In this document: piece after piece, positions 44,561 to 53,594 of the stretch | Numbering within the stretch: the first letter of the stretch is position 1 | Layout of the letters: each line of letters starts with the position of its first letter | NCBI GenBank assembly: GCA_029227815.1 | Contig: CP118523.1 | Coordinates: 2,480,001 to 2,544,000 of the forward strand | Direction of reading: 5' to 3' | Source: Clostridiaceae bacterium M8S5 | GTDB lineage: Bacteria > Bacillota > Clostridia > Tissierellales > MCWD3 | Length of the DNA stretch: 64,000 nucleotides | Notes under the pieces: model-generated | What the model saw: only the letters and a program-made list of their open reading frames with translations | Database searches by the model: none | What the model was told of the DNA's origin: nothing | Translations under genes and position numbers: made by a program

Positions 44561-46351
44561 ATGGATACTTACCTTAAGATCAAATCATTTTTAACTCTAT
44601 CTTGGAAAATATCTCCAAGCTACATATTGCTTTTATTGCTTAATGCTTTATTTACTGGTTTTAGAGTAATGATTAATGTAATACTCCCTAAGTATCTAAT
44701 AAATGAACTCATAGGTGATAAAAAAATTCAATCCCTCTTAATCTTTGGATTAGCATTAGTTTTATCAAATGTATTCTTTGCTTTTTGTAATAATCTTTTA
44801 AACAGGATTGTATCCATCAAGAAGATCAACATGAGCGAACAAATGAAATTAGCTATGTCAAAAAAAATAATGAATATCAACTTCTCATATTTAGAAGATC
44901 CTTATTACTTGGATCTAAAAGAACGAGCAGTATTCGCTATAAACAACCAAGATGCACTCGAAACTATAATAAATAGTATAGCTAATATTATTAACAACAT
45001 AGTCAGCATACTAGGTTTGGTAACCATACTATTAATGCTCAGTCCTGTTTTAGTAATAATTTTGTTAGCAACAATATGTCTATCGCTATTTATATACTAT
45101 AACTTCATGCAATATCAACAAGAATTTTTTCAATCTCTTATACCAATAAACCGTAAATACGGATACTATATCAATATATGCTATTTACATGAATTTCAAA
45201 AAGATATCCGGTTGTTTAACTTTGAACCTTTGTTGATAAATAGAATTGAATCATACAACGATGAACTAATAAATAAATTCTCTACATATTACAACAAATT
45301 AGGAAAAGTGGAAGGATTATATGGCATTATTACAAATCTTCAATCAAGTTTAGCATACGGCTATGTAGGTTTAAGAGCATTAGGTAAATTCGACTCACCT
45401 ATTTCTATAGGTTCATTTACAATGTATGTATCAGCAGCAATTAATTTTTCTAACACAACAAAACAGCTTGGTGAAAACATCACAACTATAATCCAGATGT
45501 TAGGTTATTTGGAGCCATATATGGAATTTGTTAAGCTACCTGACTGTGTAAGTAGCAAAGCTACTTTAAAACTCACATCAATAGATTCTATAGAATTTCA
45601 CAATGTATCTTTTAAATACCCTAGTAGCAACGACTACGTTTTAAAGAATATAAGCTTTAATATTAAAAAAGGAGAAAAAATATCCATAGTAGGATTAAAC
45701 GGAGCTGGCAAATCTACATTGATTAAGCTACTATGCAGGCTTTACAAACCTACCTCTGGAACAATCTGCATAAATGAAAAAGATATTTATGAATATGAAT
45801 ACACCAGCTATATTAATAATATCTCTGCAATTTTTCAAGATTTTAAATTATTCTCCTTCACTATAAACGAAAATATCACATGTCAAGATGCACCTGAAAA
45901 TCAAAGTACTGTCGCAAGTATAATAAAAAAAGTGGGATTACAACATGTTATTGATCATTTACCTTTAGGTTTACAATCCATTATAGGAAAAACATATGAA
46001 GACAAAGGAATAGAACTATCTGGTGGAGAAAGGCAAAAAATAGCTATAGCAAGAACACTATACAAAGATGCTTCTTTAATCATACTAGATGAGCCAACGA
46101 GTGCTTTAGACCCTTTAGCTGAAGCTGAGATATATGAAAACTTCAATAGCTTAGTTCAAAACAAAACTGCCATATATATTTCACACCGTATGTCTAGCAG
46201 TGTTTTTTGTGATAGAATATTGCTTTTGCAAAACGGAAGTATAGCTGATTATGATACTCACTCTAATTTGATGATTAAAAAAGACAGTTTGTACTACAAA
46301 CTGTTTAATTCCCAAGCGAAAAACTATGAAATTACTAAAGCCACTAACTAA
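44561..46351 (+). CDS. ABC exporter half-transporter 2 of the peptide locus
   Basis: A 596-aa partner of the preceding exporter with the same plan: transmembrane domain to about residue 310, Walker A GLNGAGKST near 376, signature LSGGERQ near 487, Walker [13 protein letters not shown] near 507, ISHRM switch. Both NBDs appear catalytic. Immediately downstream is a terminator. It is divergent from the radical SAM operon. Confidence 0.9.
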   Translation: MDTYLKIKSFLTLSWKISPSYILLLLLNALFTGFRVMINVILPKYLINELIGDKKIQSLLIFGLALVLSNVFFAFCNNLLNRIVSIKKINMSEQMKLAMSKKIMNINFSYLEDPYYLDLKERAVFAINNQDALETIINSIANIINNIVSILGLVTILLMLSPVLVIILLATICLSLFIYYNFMQYQQEFFQSLIPINRKYGYYINICYLHEFQKDIRLFNFEPLLINRIESYNDELINKFSTYYNKLGKVEGLYGIITNLQSSLAYGYVGLRALGKFDSPISIGSFTMYVSAAINFSNTTKQLGENITTIIQMLGYLEPYMEFVKLPDCVSSKATLKLTSIDSIEFHNVSFKYPSSNDYVLKNISFNIKKGEKISIVGLNGAGKSTLIKLLCRLYKPTSGTICINEKDIYEYEYTSYINNISAIFQDFKLFSFTINENITCQDAPENQSTVASIIKKVGLQHVIDHLPLGLQSIIGKTYEDKGIELSGGERQKIAIARTLYKDASLIILDEPTSALDPLAEAEIYENFNSLVQNKTAIYISHRMSSSVFCDRILLLQNGSIADYDTHSNLMIKKDSLYYKLFNSQAKNYEITKATN

Positions 46352-46383
46352 TCATATGTAAATAATTGTATGTAAATAACTTT

Positions 46384-46407
46384 GAGGGGAGTATATAAAC
46401 TCCCCTC
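46384..46407. terminator. Bidirectional terminator after exporter genes and tyrS
   Basis: GAGGGGAGT pairs with ACTCCCCTC around TATATAA, between the converging exporter genes and tyrS. Confidence 0.85.
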
Positions 46408-46454
46408 TCATTATAGTCTATTAATTGTTTTATTTTTTTTCCTACGCATTAAAT

Positions 46455-47705
46455 TTAATCTGCAAAAATCACTTTAAGAAAATTTTTCTTACCTCTTTTT
46501 ATTATGATGTATCCATCTTGCAGTTCATCTTTAGTAACTACATAATCTATACTCTCTATCTTTTTTCCATTTAGACTAATTCCACCTTGCTGTATTAATC
46601 TCCTAGTCTCTGATTTTGAATTAATAAATTGTACCATATTGATTAGTTCAACTAATTTTATACCATTTTCTAAAATCATATAATCTAGCTCAACACTAGG
46701 CATATCATCTGAAGCAGATTTTTTTTCAAACAGTGTTTTAGTTACTTCTAAAACATTATCAGCTTCTTCTTTCCCATGAACTAACTTTGTAATCTCATAA
46801 GCCATCAATCTCTTAGCCTTTAAAATATTCTCTCTACATACACTCTCAATTTCATTAATAGGAACTCTAGTAAATAATCTAAGTAACATCTCTGTATCTT
46901 CATCTAATACGTTGTAGAAGTATTGATAAAAATCAAATACTGTTGTCTTTTCTCTTTGAACCCACAAAGCACCTTTTTCAGTCTTCCCCATCTTTTTTCC
47001 TTCTTTGGTCATCAAGAGTGGACACGTCAATCCAAATATCACATCTTTTTCTTCGTTATTTATATAGCTTAGCTTTCTATTTAGATTAATACCAGCCAAT
47101 ATATTTCCCCATTGATCACTTCCCCCAATTTGGAGAACACAACCATAGTTTTTATTCAAATAAACAAAGTCATGAGCCTGCATAAGCATATATCCCATTT
47201 CTAAAAATGTTAATCCACCCTCCTCTAACCTCTTAGAGTAAGCTTCTGCTGATAGCATTTTATTTACATTAAAGTGGGTTCCTATTTCCCTCATAAAATC
47301 AACAAAACTACATGGATTAGTCCACTGTGCATTGTTTAAAATAATAGCTGGATTGTCACCATCTACTTTAATAAATCTAGTAGCCAAAGTTTTAACTTCT
47401 TCAAAATTATGTTGTACTTGTTCTTTAGTCAACATTTTTCTCATATCACTTTTCCCACTAGGATCTCCAATAAGAGCTGTAGCTCCACCTATTACCAAAA
47501 TACCTTTATGCCCAACATCTTGCAAATAGCTAAACATCATTAGAGCAAAAAAATGTCCTATATGTAAACTATCTGCTGTTGGATCTATTCCTAGATAAAA
47601 GGTTATTTTTTCTTCACTATTTAACATGTTTTTTATTTCATCTGCATTTGTTAACTGATAAATATATCCTCTTTCTTTTAAAACATCAAAAATATCTTTT
47701 TTCAT
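46455..47705 (-). CDS. tyrS: Tyrosyl-tRNA synthetase
   Basis: Charges tRNA-Tyr. 416 aa, normal length. HIGH motif HIGHFFAL near residue 47, KMGKT (KMSKS equivalent) near 235, YMLMQAHDFVYL and GGSDQWGNI tyrosine-site motifs, and a C-terminal S4 RNA-binding domain (ETRRLIQQGGISLNGKKIESI). The KMGKT variant resembles the TyrS rather than TyrZ clade. Controlled by the T-box leader upstream. Confidence 0.97.
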   Translation of the reverse strand: MKKDIFDVLKERGYIYQLTNADEIKNMLNSEEKITFYLGIDPTADSLHIGHFFALMMFSYLQDVGHKGILVIGGATALIGDPSGKSDMRKMLTKEQVQHNFEEVKTLATRFIKVDGDNPAIILNNAQWTNPCSFVDFMREIGTHFNVNKMLSAEAYSKRLEEGGLTFLEMGYMLMQAHDFVYLNKNYGCVLQIGGSDQWGNILAGINLNRKLSYINNEEKDVIFGLTCPLLMTKEGKKMGKTEKGALWVQREKTTVFDFYQYFYNVLDEDTEMLLRLFTRVPINEIESVCRENILKAKRLMAYEITKLVHGKEEADNVLEVTKTLFEKKSASDDMPSVELDYMILENGIKLVELINMVQFINSKSETRRLIQQGGISLNGKKIESIDYVVTKDELQDGYIIIKRGKKNFLKVIFAD

Positions 47706-47842
47706 TATTGATCCTCCTTATTTTATAAAGAATCAGTCGACTGTAAAGCAATTTCCAATGTGTATTAGGCTTTTCACAATATCTAGAATATAACATGAAA
47801 AATCCTATAAAATATGATTATTAATAATCTAAACAATAATAA

Positions 47843-48110
47843 AACCTCTCGTCCTAATAAAAGGACGAGAGGTTATTTCTCACGTGGTACCACCTTTTTT
47901 CACTAATATATCACTATATTAGCCTCATAAAGAAATTAATTTCTTAGTATTATAACATATACCAAATGCCTCTAATCTACTTGTTTAATTTCAACTAGGG
48001 AACTCAAAGATGTATTCAAATTAGCTTCAATTGCTCCTCTCATCAGCCGGAAACTTTCTGTTAATTTACACCAACTTTACTTGTTCTTGTCATAGTTTCT
48101 ATATATTTAA
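47843..48110 (-). promoter_or_regulatory. T-box riboswitch leader of tyrS
   Basis: The minus strand has the T-box sequence AGGTGGTACCACG (47883-47895), followed by a strong terminator whose arms AACCTCTCGTCCT and AGGACGAGAGGTT (47843-47874) are mirrored by an antiterminator including the T-box. Upstream lies the stem I region with GCTGATGAGAGG. A TAC triplet in the AATACATC stretch could be the Tyr specifier codon. Uncharged tRNA-Tyr would favour transcription of tyrS. Confidence 0.9.
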
Positions 48111-48128
48111 TTCAAGGTATTTCGTTAC

Positions 48129-48157
48129 ATTATATTTTATAATATCGTTAAAGTCAA
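48129..48157 (-). promoter_or_regulatory. Promoter of the tyrS leader
   Basis: TTGACT (48152-48157), 17-nt spacer, TATAAT (48129-48134) on the minus strand. Confidence 0.75.
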
Positions 48158-48193
48158 TATTTTTTACATTTAAATTATAAAATTTATTTTAAT

Positions 48194-49006
48194 TTAAAAA
48201 TTAAACCAATAACATCTGTATTTACTACTTATCCCAAATCCCAGTTTTTCAGCTAAAATTCTTGAACCATCATTATCTTCACTACAATCCCAATATGGTA
48301 TAAATTTATTTTTATTGCACTCCTTTATAAAACATTTTGCTAACGCTATAGCATATCCTTTTCTTCTATATTCTTTTAACGTCTCTATACCTATTGTATG
48401 TATGCTATTGTGTCTAAATCCTGTATAACATATGCTTACAATTTGCTTATCCTCTACTGCATAAAAACATATTCCTTTATTTTCAAAAAAGTTATCTATA
48501 CTACCCCAAAATAATTGTAATTCGTTTATGATGAATTCAATATTCGTCACATCTAATCCATATATGTCTTCGTTAACTTTTCTTATATCACGACTATTTT
48601 CACAATCCATATTATTACTAAAGCCGTGCTCAAATAAATATGCTAACTGAACTCCATACTTTATACATCTATCTTTAAATACATCTTCTATTATTTTATG
48701 CCACTGATCTGTTACTCCTGAAATTTCAAACCAGTTTATGTTCTTTTTAGTTAATTCCATTAAAATTTGATTCATATATACTTTTATATCATCTGTAAAA
48801 ACTTTGCATTTATGATCTCCAATAAAATAAAACCCTTGCATACCTTGATTCCATAATAAAGCCGACCTAGGATTCTCTTTACTATTAACGTATATTTCTC
48901 CTGGATTATTGCCTGCTATAACACTATATACCTCTGGAAAATTTTTTATCCCATCTAACAAATTTATATGATTACTATAATCATTCTTATCTAATTTATA
49001 TATCAC
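48194..49006 (-). CDS. GNAT family N-acetyltransferase
   Basis: A 270-aa protein resembling the two-part GNAT_acetyltran group. C-terminal core: SICYTGFRHNSIHTIGIETLKEYRRKGYAIALAKCFIKEC, with YWDCSEDNDGSRILAEKLGF as the last motif. Substrate unknown. GTG at 49006 has AAGGGGTG upstream; the longer frame to 49015 overlaps it. Confidence 0.8.
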   Translation of the reverse strand: MIYKLDKNDYSNHINLLDGIKNFPEVYSVIAGNNPGEIYVNSKENPRSALLWNQGMQGFYFIGDHKCKVFTDDIKVYMNQILMELTKKNINWFEISGVTDQWHKIIEDVFKDRCIKYGVQLAYLFEHGFSNNMDCENSRDIRKVNEDIYGLDVTNIEFIINELQLFWGSIDNFFENKGICFYAVEDKQIVSICYTGFRHNSIHTIGIETLKEYRRKGYAIALAKCFIKECNKNKFIPYWDCSEDNDGSRILAEKLGFGISSKYRCYWFNF

Positions 49007-49072
49007 AAATATCACCCCTTTATAAGTAATTGATTATTACATAAATCTTTTATATTAATAAATAAAGCATTA

Positions 49073-50017
49073 CTAAAAATCATATTTTTTAATAGCATCT
49101 TTACATAATTTGCTCATTTTATCTAAGCACTCCCTTGGCTCAATTATCTTAACTTTGTCACTGTTTTCAATAGCTAAAAATATATAATCATTAAGATTGT
49201 TTGTATCAACAGTTATTTTTGCTGTATTGTTTATCATCTTTATATCTGCATCAAAGAATAAGTAATCGTTTTTTATAACTTCAAAAAAATTCTTTTCTAT
49301 TTCCAACTTAACCGTATACTCTTTTTTACTATTTTTAATACTTTCTAAATATTTTTCGACTTTATCTTGTGTGTAACTCTCATTTGTTATATTAACATTT
49401 TTAATTCTGTCAAGTCTAAAACATCTGACTTCTTTTCTTAGATTACAATAGCTGTCTAAATACCATCCTCCATTATAAAAAGACAACCTATACGGTGTTA
49501 TCGTTCTAGTAGTATATTCATCTTTAAGTGGAGTATAATACTCTATCTCTAGATTTTTGTATTCAAGAAAACTTTTCACCATCTTACTAAAGAATTCATC
49601 ACAATAACTCCCTGGAGTGATTAAATTAATATTTAAAGAAACTCTATCTAGTATTTTTTTATATCTATTCTTCATATCTTCATCCAATATATTTAGAAGC
49701 TTATAGCTTAACGATGTAAATGAAGATTGCATATTTGGTACTTTTATAACATCACCTGCATATAAACAAAACAATAAGTGCAGTATTTCATTTTCTTTTA
49801 AATGTAAGCTAGGAATAAAGAACTTTTGATCAATCTCGTAGCCCCCTTCTCGTCCTTCATAGGCTATTATAGGGACTTTTAACTGACAAAGAGCATCAAT
49901 ATCTCTGTATATAGTTCTCTTACTGACCTCAAATATTGTAGCTAGCTTTGTAGCTGTTATTTTATTATTTTCTTTTATAGCATAGATGATACCTGAAAGT
50001 CTCTCAATCTTTTTCAT
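49073..50017 (-). CDS. HTH and WYL domain transcriptional regulator
   Basis: A 314-aa YafY-type regulator. N-terminal HTH (ITATKLATIFEVSKRTIYRDIDALCQLKVPI) followed by a WYL ligand-binding domain (LEIEYYTPL .. RTITPYRLSFYNGGWYLDSYCNLRKEVRCFRLDRI) and a C-terminal WCX-like part. Unknown ligand and target; close to the acetyltransferase gene that follows it. Confidence 0.9.
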   Translation of the reverse strand: MKKIERLSGIIYAIKENNKITATKLATIFEVSKRTIYRDIDALCQLKVPIIAYEGREGGYEIDQKFFIPSLHLKENEILHLLFCLYAGDVIKVPNMQSSFTSLSYKLLNILDEDMKNRYKKILDRVSLNINLITPGSYCDEFFSKMVKSFLEYKNLEIEYYTPLKDEYTTRTITPYRLSFYNGGWYLDSYCNLRKEVRCFRLDRIKNVNITNESYTQDKVEKYLESIKNSKKEYTVKLEIEKNFFEVIKNDYLFFDADIKMINNTAKITVDTNNLNDYIFLAIENSDKVKIIEPRECLDKMSKLCKDAIKKYDF

Positions 50018-50180
50018 GCTCTCATCATCCTTCGTTTATTATTATATTACTATCATCATCGGTAAATAACTTTACATCACAAGGTTCATAAATGACCTTT
50101 TTGTCGTATTTTTGCTATCCATTTGTTACCCTTATAATATTAATACAATTATAACATAAACCTTTGATATAAAAAATATA

Positions 50181-50380
50181 GGGATGTCTCATAAGACATC
50201 CCCTTAGATTGATGACAAAGTCATCAATCTAGCAGACTTTAGTAAGAGTTCAATTTCAAGGCGTGTTAAAATTGAGTAGCAGAGCTTACTTAGAGGTAAG
50301 TGAGCAACGGAAATTTTAACAACAACGCAGAAATTGGGCTTTTGTCTACGGTCTGTAGGGATGTCTCATAAGACATCCCT
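50181..50380. repeat. Fold-back element flanked by duplicated terminator hairpins (copy C)
   Basis: GGGATGTCTCATAAGACATCCC occurs at 50181-50202 and again, identical, at 50358-50379. Between lies a full core of about 154 bp: GATTGATGACAAAGTCATCAATC (near 50207-50229, a perfect short palindrome), GGCGTGTTAAAATT pairing with AATTTTAACAACAACGC, an inner GAGCTTACTT / AAGTGAGC stem, then GGGCTTTTGTCTACGG. It is between the WYL and secreted-protein genes. Confidence 0.9.
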
Positions 50381-50404
50381 TACAATTCATCTTTCTATAT
50401 TAAC

Positions 50405-51340
50405 TTATTTGATGATATTACCATAAGCATCATAGTATATGTTTACAAGTGTTTCTACAGGAATTTTAACATGACCAATTACAGTCTCATATTTCCACTG
50501 CTTAACATACTTCTTGTAATATGTCATATTACTATCTATTGTTCCCATTTCTACCATTGTATCTCTTAAATATACATCCACAAACTCTATTGTTCCATCT
50601 TCTAGATGTAGTTTCCACCCAACTGGTCCATCATGGAAATGTCCAGGTACAGGTCCAGGTAAATGTCCTCCTTCATCTCCATTATTTCCGTTACAAATAC
50701 TACACTCATTTATATATGTTTTATATTTAACTTTTATTTTTTTAGGTATTGAAACCTGTTTCTTGACATCTATTATAGACCTATATGTTGCAAATTGAAA
50801 ACCTATACCAGCTTCTGCTTTAGTACAATTAGCTGGAGCTGTTGACAACGGAAATCCATAGCTGTATCCACTTGAGTATGTTTTAGTAATTGACGACCCT
50901 ACTGTATTAGTTATTGTTGTTGAATGTTGAGCTGTTACACTGCTACTAAAACCTGCCGGACTACTTATTCCCATAGATACACTAACTGAATTAGTATTTG
51001 AAACACTTTTTGATACCGAATGTGATATTGAAACTGTTTGTCCCAAAGTTCCTGTAAAATTACTGCTTCTGTAAAGTATACCAAATGGCTTGTACTTCAC
51101 TATAGGATCATCGTCTGCTGGTCCATTAATTAATTTGCTTTCTCTGACTCTCAAATAATATGTCCCATTAGAATCACTATAAGCTTTGTATGGCTCTGGC
51201 GTAGGTCCAACTATATAAATATTTGGTGCTGATTTTAACACTGCTGTTGAATAACATGACATAGGACTAGTTGCGGTTGTTAGTGTCATTGAAAACACAA
51301 TAGTAAATATAAGCATTAAGGTAAAAATAGATTTTTTCAT
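50405..51340 (-). CDS. Secreted Ser/Thr-rich protein, paralog 1
   Basis: A 311-aa exported protein (signal peptide KKSIFTLMLIFTIVFSMTLT). It shares IVGPTPEPYK, KYYLRVRESKL, a long Ser/Thr-rich alternating stretch near residues 95-165 (SISHSVSKSVSNTNSVSVSM, STTITNTVGSSITKTYSSGY), FPLSTAPANCTKAEAGIGFQ and a CSIC plus HLPGP..PGHFHDG loop with its two paralogs. The Ser/Thr alternation resembles aerolysin or ETX/MTX2-type pore formers, by inference only. The CxxC plus His loop could bind a metal. ATG at 51340 has AAGGAGG; terminator hairpin follows. Confidence 0.75.
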   Translation of the reverse strand: MKKSIFTLMLIFTIVFSMTLTTATSPMSCYSTAVLKSAPNIYIVGPTPEPYKAYSDSNGTYYLRVRESKLINGPADDDPIVKYKPFGILYRSSNFTGTLGQTVSISHSVSKSVSNTNSVSVSMGISSPAGFSSSVTAQHSTTITNTVGSSITKTYSSGYSYGFPLSTAPANCTKAEAGIGFQFATYRSIIDVKKQVSIPKKIKVKYKTYINECSICNGNNGDEGGHLPGPVPGHFHDGPVGWKLHLEDGTIEFVDVYLRDTMVEMGTIDSNMTYYKKYVKQWKYETVIGHVKIPVETLVNIYYDAYGNIIK

Positions 51341-51517
51341 AAAATTCCTCCTTATTTTTAATCTTAATATTATTTTCAAGGTAATCACTTACTAGTAAGA
51401 TTAATAACTAAAGAGAAATGTTCCTATAAATTTGCTGGTATTAAATTACTTTTTATGGACGATGTCTGAATATGTAGACTTGAACGAAAAAGCTATAGAT
51501 AAAAAAATATTTATAAA

Positions 51518-51549
51518 AAACTCAAGGTACATATTTCCTCCTTGAGTTT
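51518..51549 (-). terminator. Terminator of the PhnP-like gene
   Basis: AAACTCAAGG pairs with CCTTGAGTTT; on the minus strand a T/A run follows the left arm. Confidence 0.8.
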
Positions 51550-51563
51550 TTTGCCCTTTTTAA

Positions 51564-52406
51564 TTAAACAAAAACTATCATACCATCATATGCAAAATAT
51601 ATATTATTATATTCTTTTTCTAGGTTTACATAATCATCATATGACTTTCCCCAATCTTCTTCTAAATGTGTGACTATGACTTTTCTTATGTTAAATAAAC
51701 TCTTTAAATCCACTATTTCATCCATTGTGAATAACTCCTGTCTAAGCGAATTATTCTCTGCTAATATAAATCCATCTTTAAGTATATCTCCGACTATAGT
51801 ATTTCCAATTATCAACAAATCTGCATCCATGAAAATATCGTCATTTGGAAATGGCTTTACATCACAAGGTGCATAAATCACCTTCTTGCCATCCTTCTGG
51901 AATACAAATACAGTAGCTCTATCTATTTTTACAAATGTGATCTTAACTTCTTCTATAGTTATCTCTTTACTTACAACTTGACGTTTTATCAGATTTCTTA
52001 CATTTTCATAGTAATCTAAAAAACTGCCATAGACAGATTTTATTGCATTTAAATCCTCCATTACATGTGGCATTGCAATAACATCTATAGGATTATTACA
52101 CTCCATTCCCTCTGAAACTTTTAACCAATCGAGCCTCAATTGTTCAAACACTCTAAAACCTAATGTATGATCAGGGTCTAAATGACTAAACAAAACAGTA
52201 TTAATCTCATTGACACCACTGTTATTTATAGCATGAACTATATCTTCTGGCGTATCAATAAGTAAATTTATATCGTGAAGAAATATAGAACACCCATATC
52301 TTGAATAAGGCCTACCTTTTTCCCTAGCCTCTACGCATACTTTACATTTACACAATGGTTTAGGAAGAGATACACAACCACCACTACCTATTATTTCAAA
52401 TTTCAT
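51564..52406 (-). CDS. PhnP-like MBL-fold hydrolase
   Basis: A 280-aa metallo-beta-lactamase-fold protein. It starts with IGSGGCVSLPKPLCKCKVC and EAREKGRPYSRYG, a Cys-rich zinc knuckle as in PhnP-type enzymes that cleave cyclic phosphodiesters. The metal motif reads SHLDPDHTLG, with Asp in place of the second His of HxHxDH. A late IVTHLEEDWG may supply the final His. It sits between two members of the secreted family; its own terminator and start suggest a separate transcript. Role there unknown. Confidence 0.8.
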   Translation of the reverse strand: MKFEIIGSGGCVSLPKPLCKCKVCVEAREKGRPYSRYGCSIFLHDINLLIDTPEDIVHAINNSGVNEINTVLFSHLDPDHTLGFRVFEQLRLDWLKVSEGMECNNPIDVIAMPHVMEDLNAIKSVYGSFLDYYENVRNLIKRQVVSKEITIEEVKITFVKIDRATVFVFQKDGKKVIYAPCDVKPFPNDDIFMDADLLIIGNTIVGDILKDGFILAENNSLRQELFTMDEIVDLKSLFNIRKVIVTHLEEDWGKSYDDYVNLEKEYNNIYFAYDGMIVFV

Positions 52407-52582
52407 TGAATAGCTCCTTTCTTATATCATCACTTAATCCAGTATGGTATAAATTATTATTTTACATTTCTAATAAACATTTTTCAATGCCATAGATTTG
52501 TTTGCTTTAATCATTCTTATTTAATTTATGTATTACAATACCTCCACTTATGATCAATTAATACAATTATAACATAAAAAGA

Positions 52583-52618
52583 GGGATGGCTTAATCATCT
52601 TCATGATTTAATCATCCC
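52583..52618 (-). terminator. Terminator of secreted-protein paralog 2
   Basis: GGGATGgcTTAATCAT pairs with ATGATTtAATCATCCC around CTTC. Confidence 0.8.
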
Positions 52619-52640
52619 CTTAATTCATTCTTAAATTAAC

Positions 52641-53564
52641 TTAATTCACTATATTACCGTCTTTGTCTATAATATTACCGTTCGCATCATAATATATGGT
52701 CACAAGTGCTTCAATATGTAACTTTACATAACCTATTACAGTCTCATATTTCCACTGCTTAACTGGCTTCTTATAATAAGTCATATTTTCATCTATTGTT
52801 CCGTTATTAACTAACTCATGCTTATATTCTTCTTCTATATATTTAGTGGTTCCGTCTTCTAACTCTAGATTCCAGCCAACTCGTCCATCATGAGCATCAT
52901 GACATTCATTGCCTGCTTTACACAAGCTACACTCATTTATATATGTTTTATATTTAACTGTAAATTTCTTTAGTGATGTAATCTGTTTCTTGACATCAAT
53001 GATAGACCTGTATGTTGCAACTTGAAAACCTACACCCCTTTCAGCTTTAGTACAATTTGCTGGCGCTGTTGACAGCGGAAATCCATAACTATATCCACTT
53101 GAATACGACCTAGTTATTGAGGAACCTACTGTTTTAGTTATTGTTGTTGAATGCTTTGTTGTTACATTCTGCTTGAACCCAAATAAATCTGCTCCTATAG
53201 ATACGCTTACACTGTCTGTATTTGCTACACTTCTAGATACTGATTCTTGTATTGATACCGAACTTCCTAAGCTCCCCTGAAAATTACTACTTCTATAAAG
53301 TAAGCCAAATGGCTTGTACTTCACTATAGGGTCATTGTCAGCTGGCCCATGTAATAATTTGCTTTCTCTAACTCTCAGATAATACTTACCACCTGAATCA
53401 CTATATTCTTGATATGGCTCAGGTGTTGGTCCAACTATATAAACATTTGGACTTGCTTTTGTCTGTGATATAGTATAAGTGGACATAGGACTACTTGCTA
53501 TAGATAATGTCATTGAAAATATAACTATAAATGTAAGCATGAATATAAAAATAGTTTTTTTCAT
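52641..53564 (-). CDS. Secreted Ser/Thr-rich protein, paralog 2
   Basis: A 307-aa paralog of the flanking genes with a signal peptide (KKTIFIFMLTFIVIFSMTLS). It has the same IVGPTPEPYQ, KPFGLLYRSSNFQGSLG, Ser/Thr-rich middle (VSIQESVSRSVANTDSVSVS), FPLSTAPANCTKAERGVGF and CSLCKAGNECHDAHDG metal-like loop, which carries one more Cys than its paralogs. It lacks the post-signal Cys (PMSTYT instead of PMSCYS). It ends VKLHIEALVTIYYDANGN. GGAGG precedes ATG; 30 nt after paralog 3, probably one operon. Confidence 0.75.
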   Translation of the reverse strand: MKKTIFIFMLTFIVIFSMTLSIASSPMSTYTISQTKASPNVYIVGPTPEPYQEYSDSGGKYYLRVRESKLLHGPADNDPIVKYKPFGLLYRSSNFQGSLGSSVSIQESVSRSVANTDSVSVSIGADLFGFKQNVTTKHSTTITKTVGSSITRSYSSGYSYGFPLSTAPANCTKAERGVGFQVATYRSIIDVKKQITSLKKFTVKYKTYINECSLCKAGNECHDAHDGRVGWNLELEDGTTKYIEEEYKHELVNNGTIDENMTYYKKPVKQWKYETVIGYVKLHIEALVTIYYDANGNIIDKDGNIVN

Positions 53565-53594
53565 ATATTTTGCTCCTCCATTGAATGTTTATTT

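Noticed and set aside
42769-46351. ABC exporters as leader-cleaving (C39 peptidase) transporters
   Set aside because: Neither protein has the N-terminal Cys-His peptidase domain; both start directly with the transmembrane domain.
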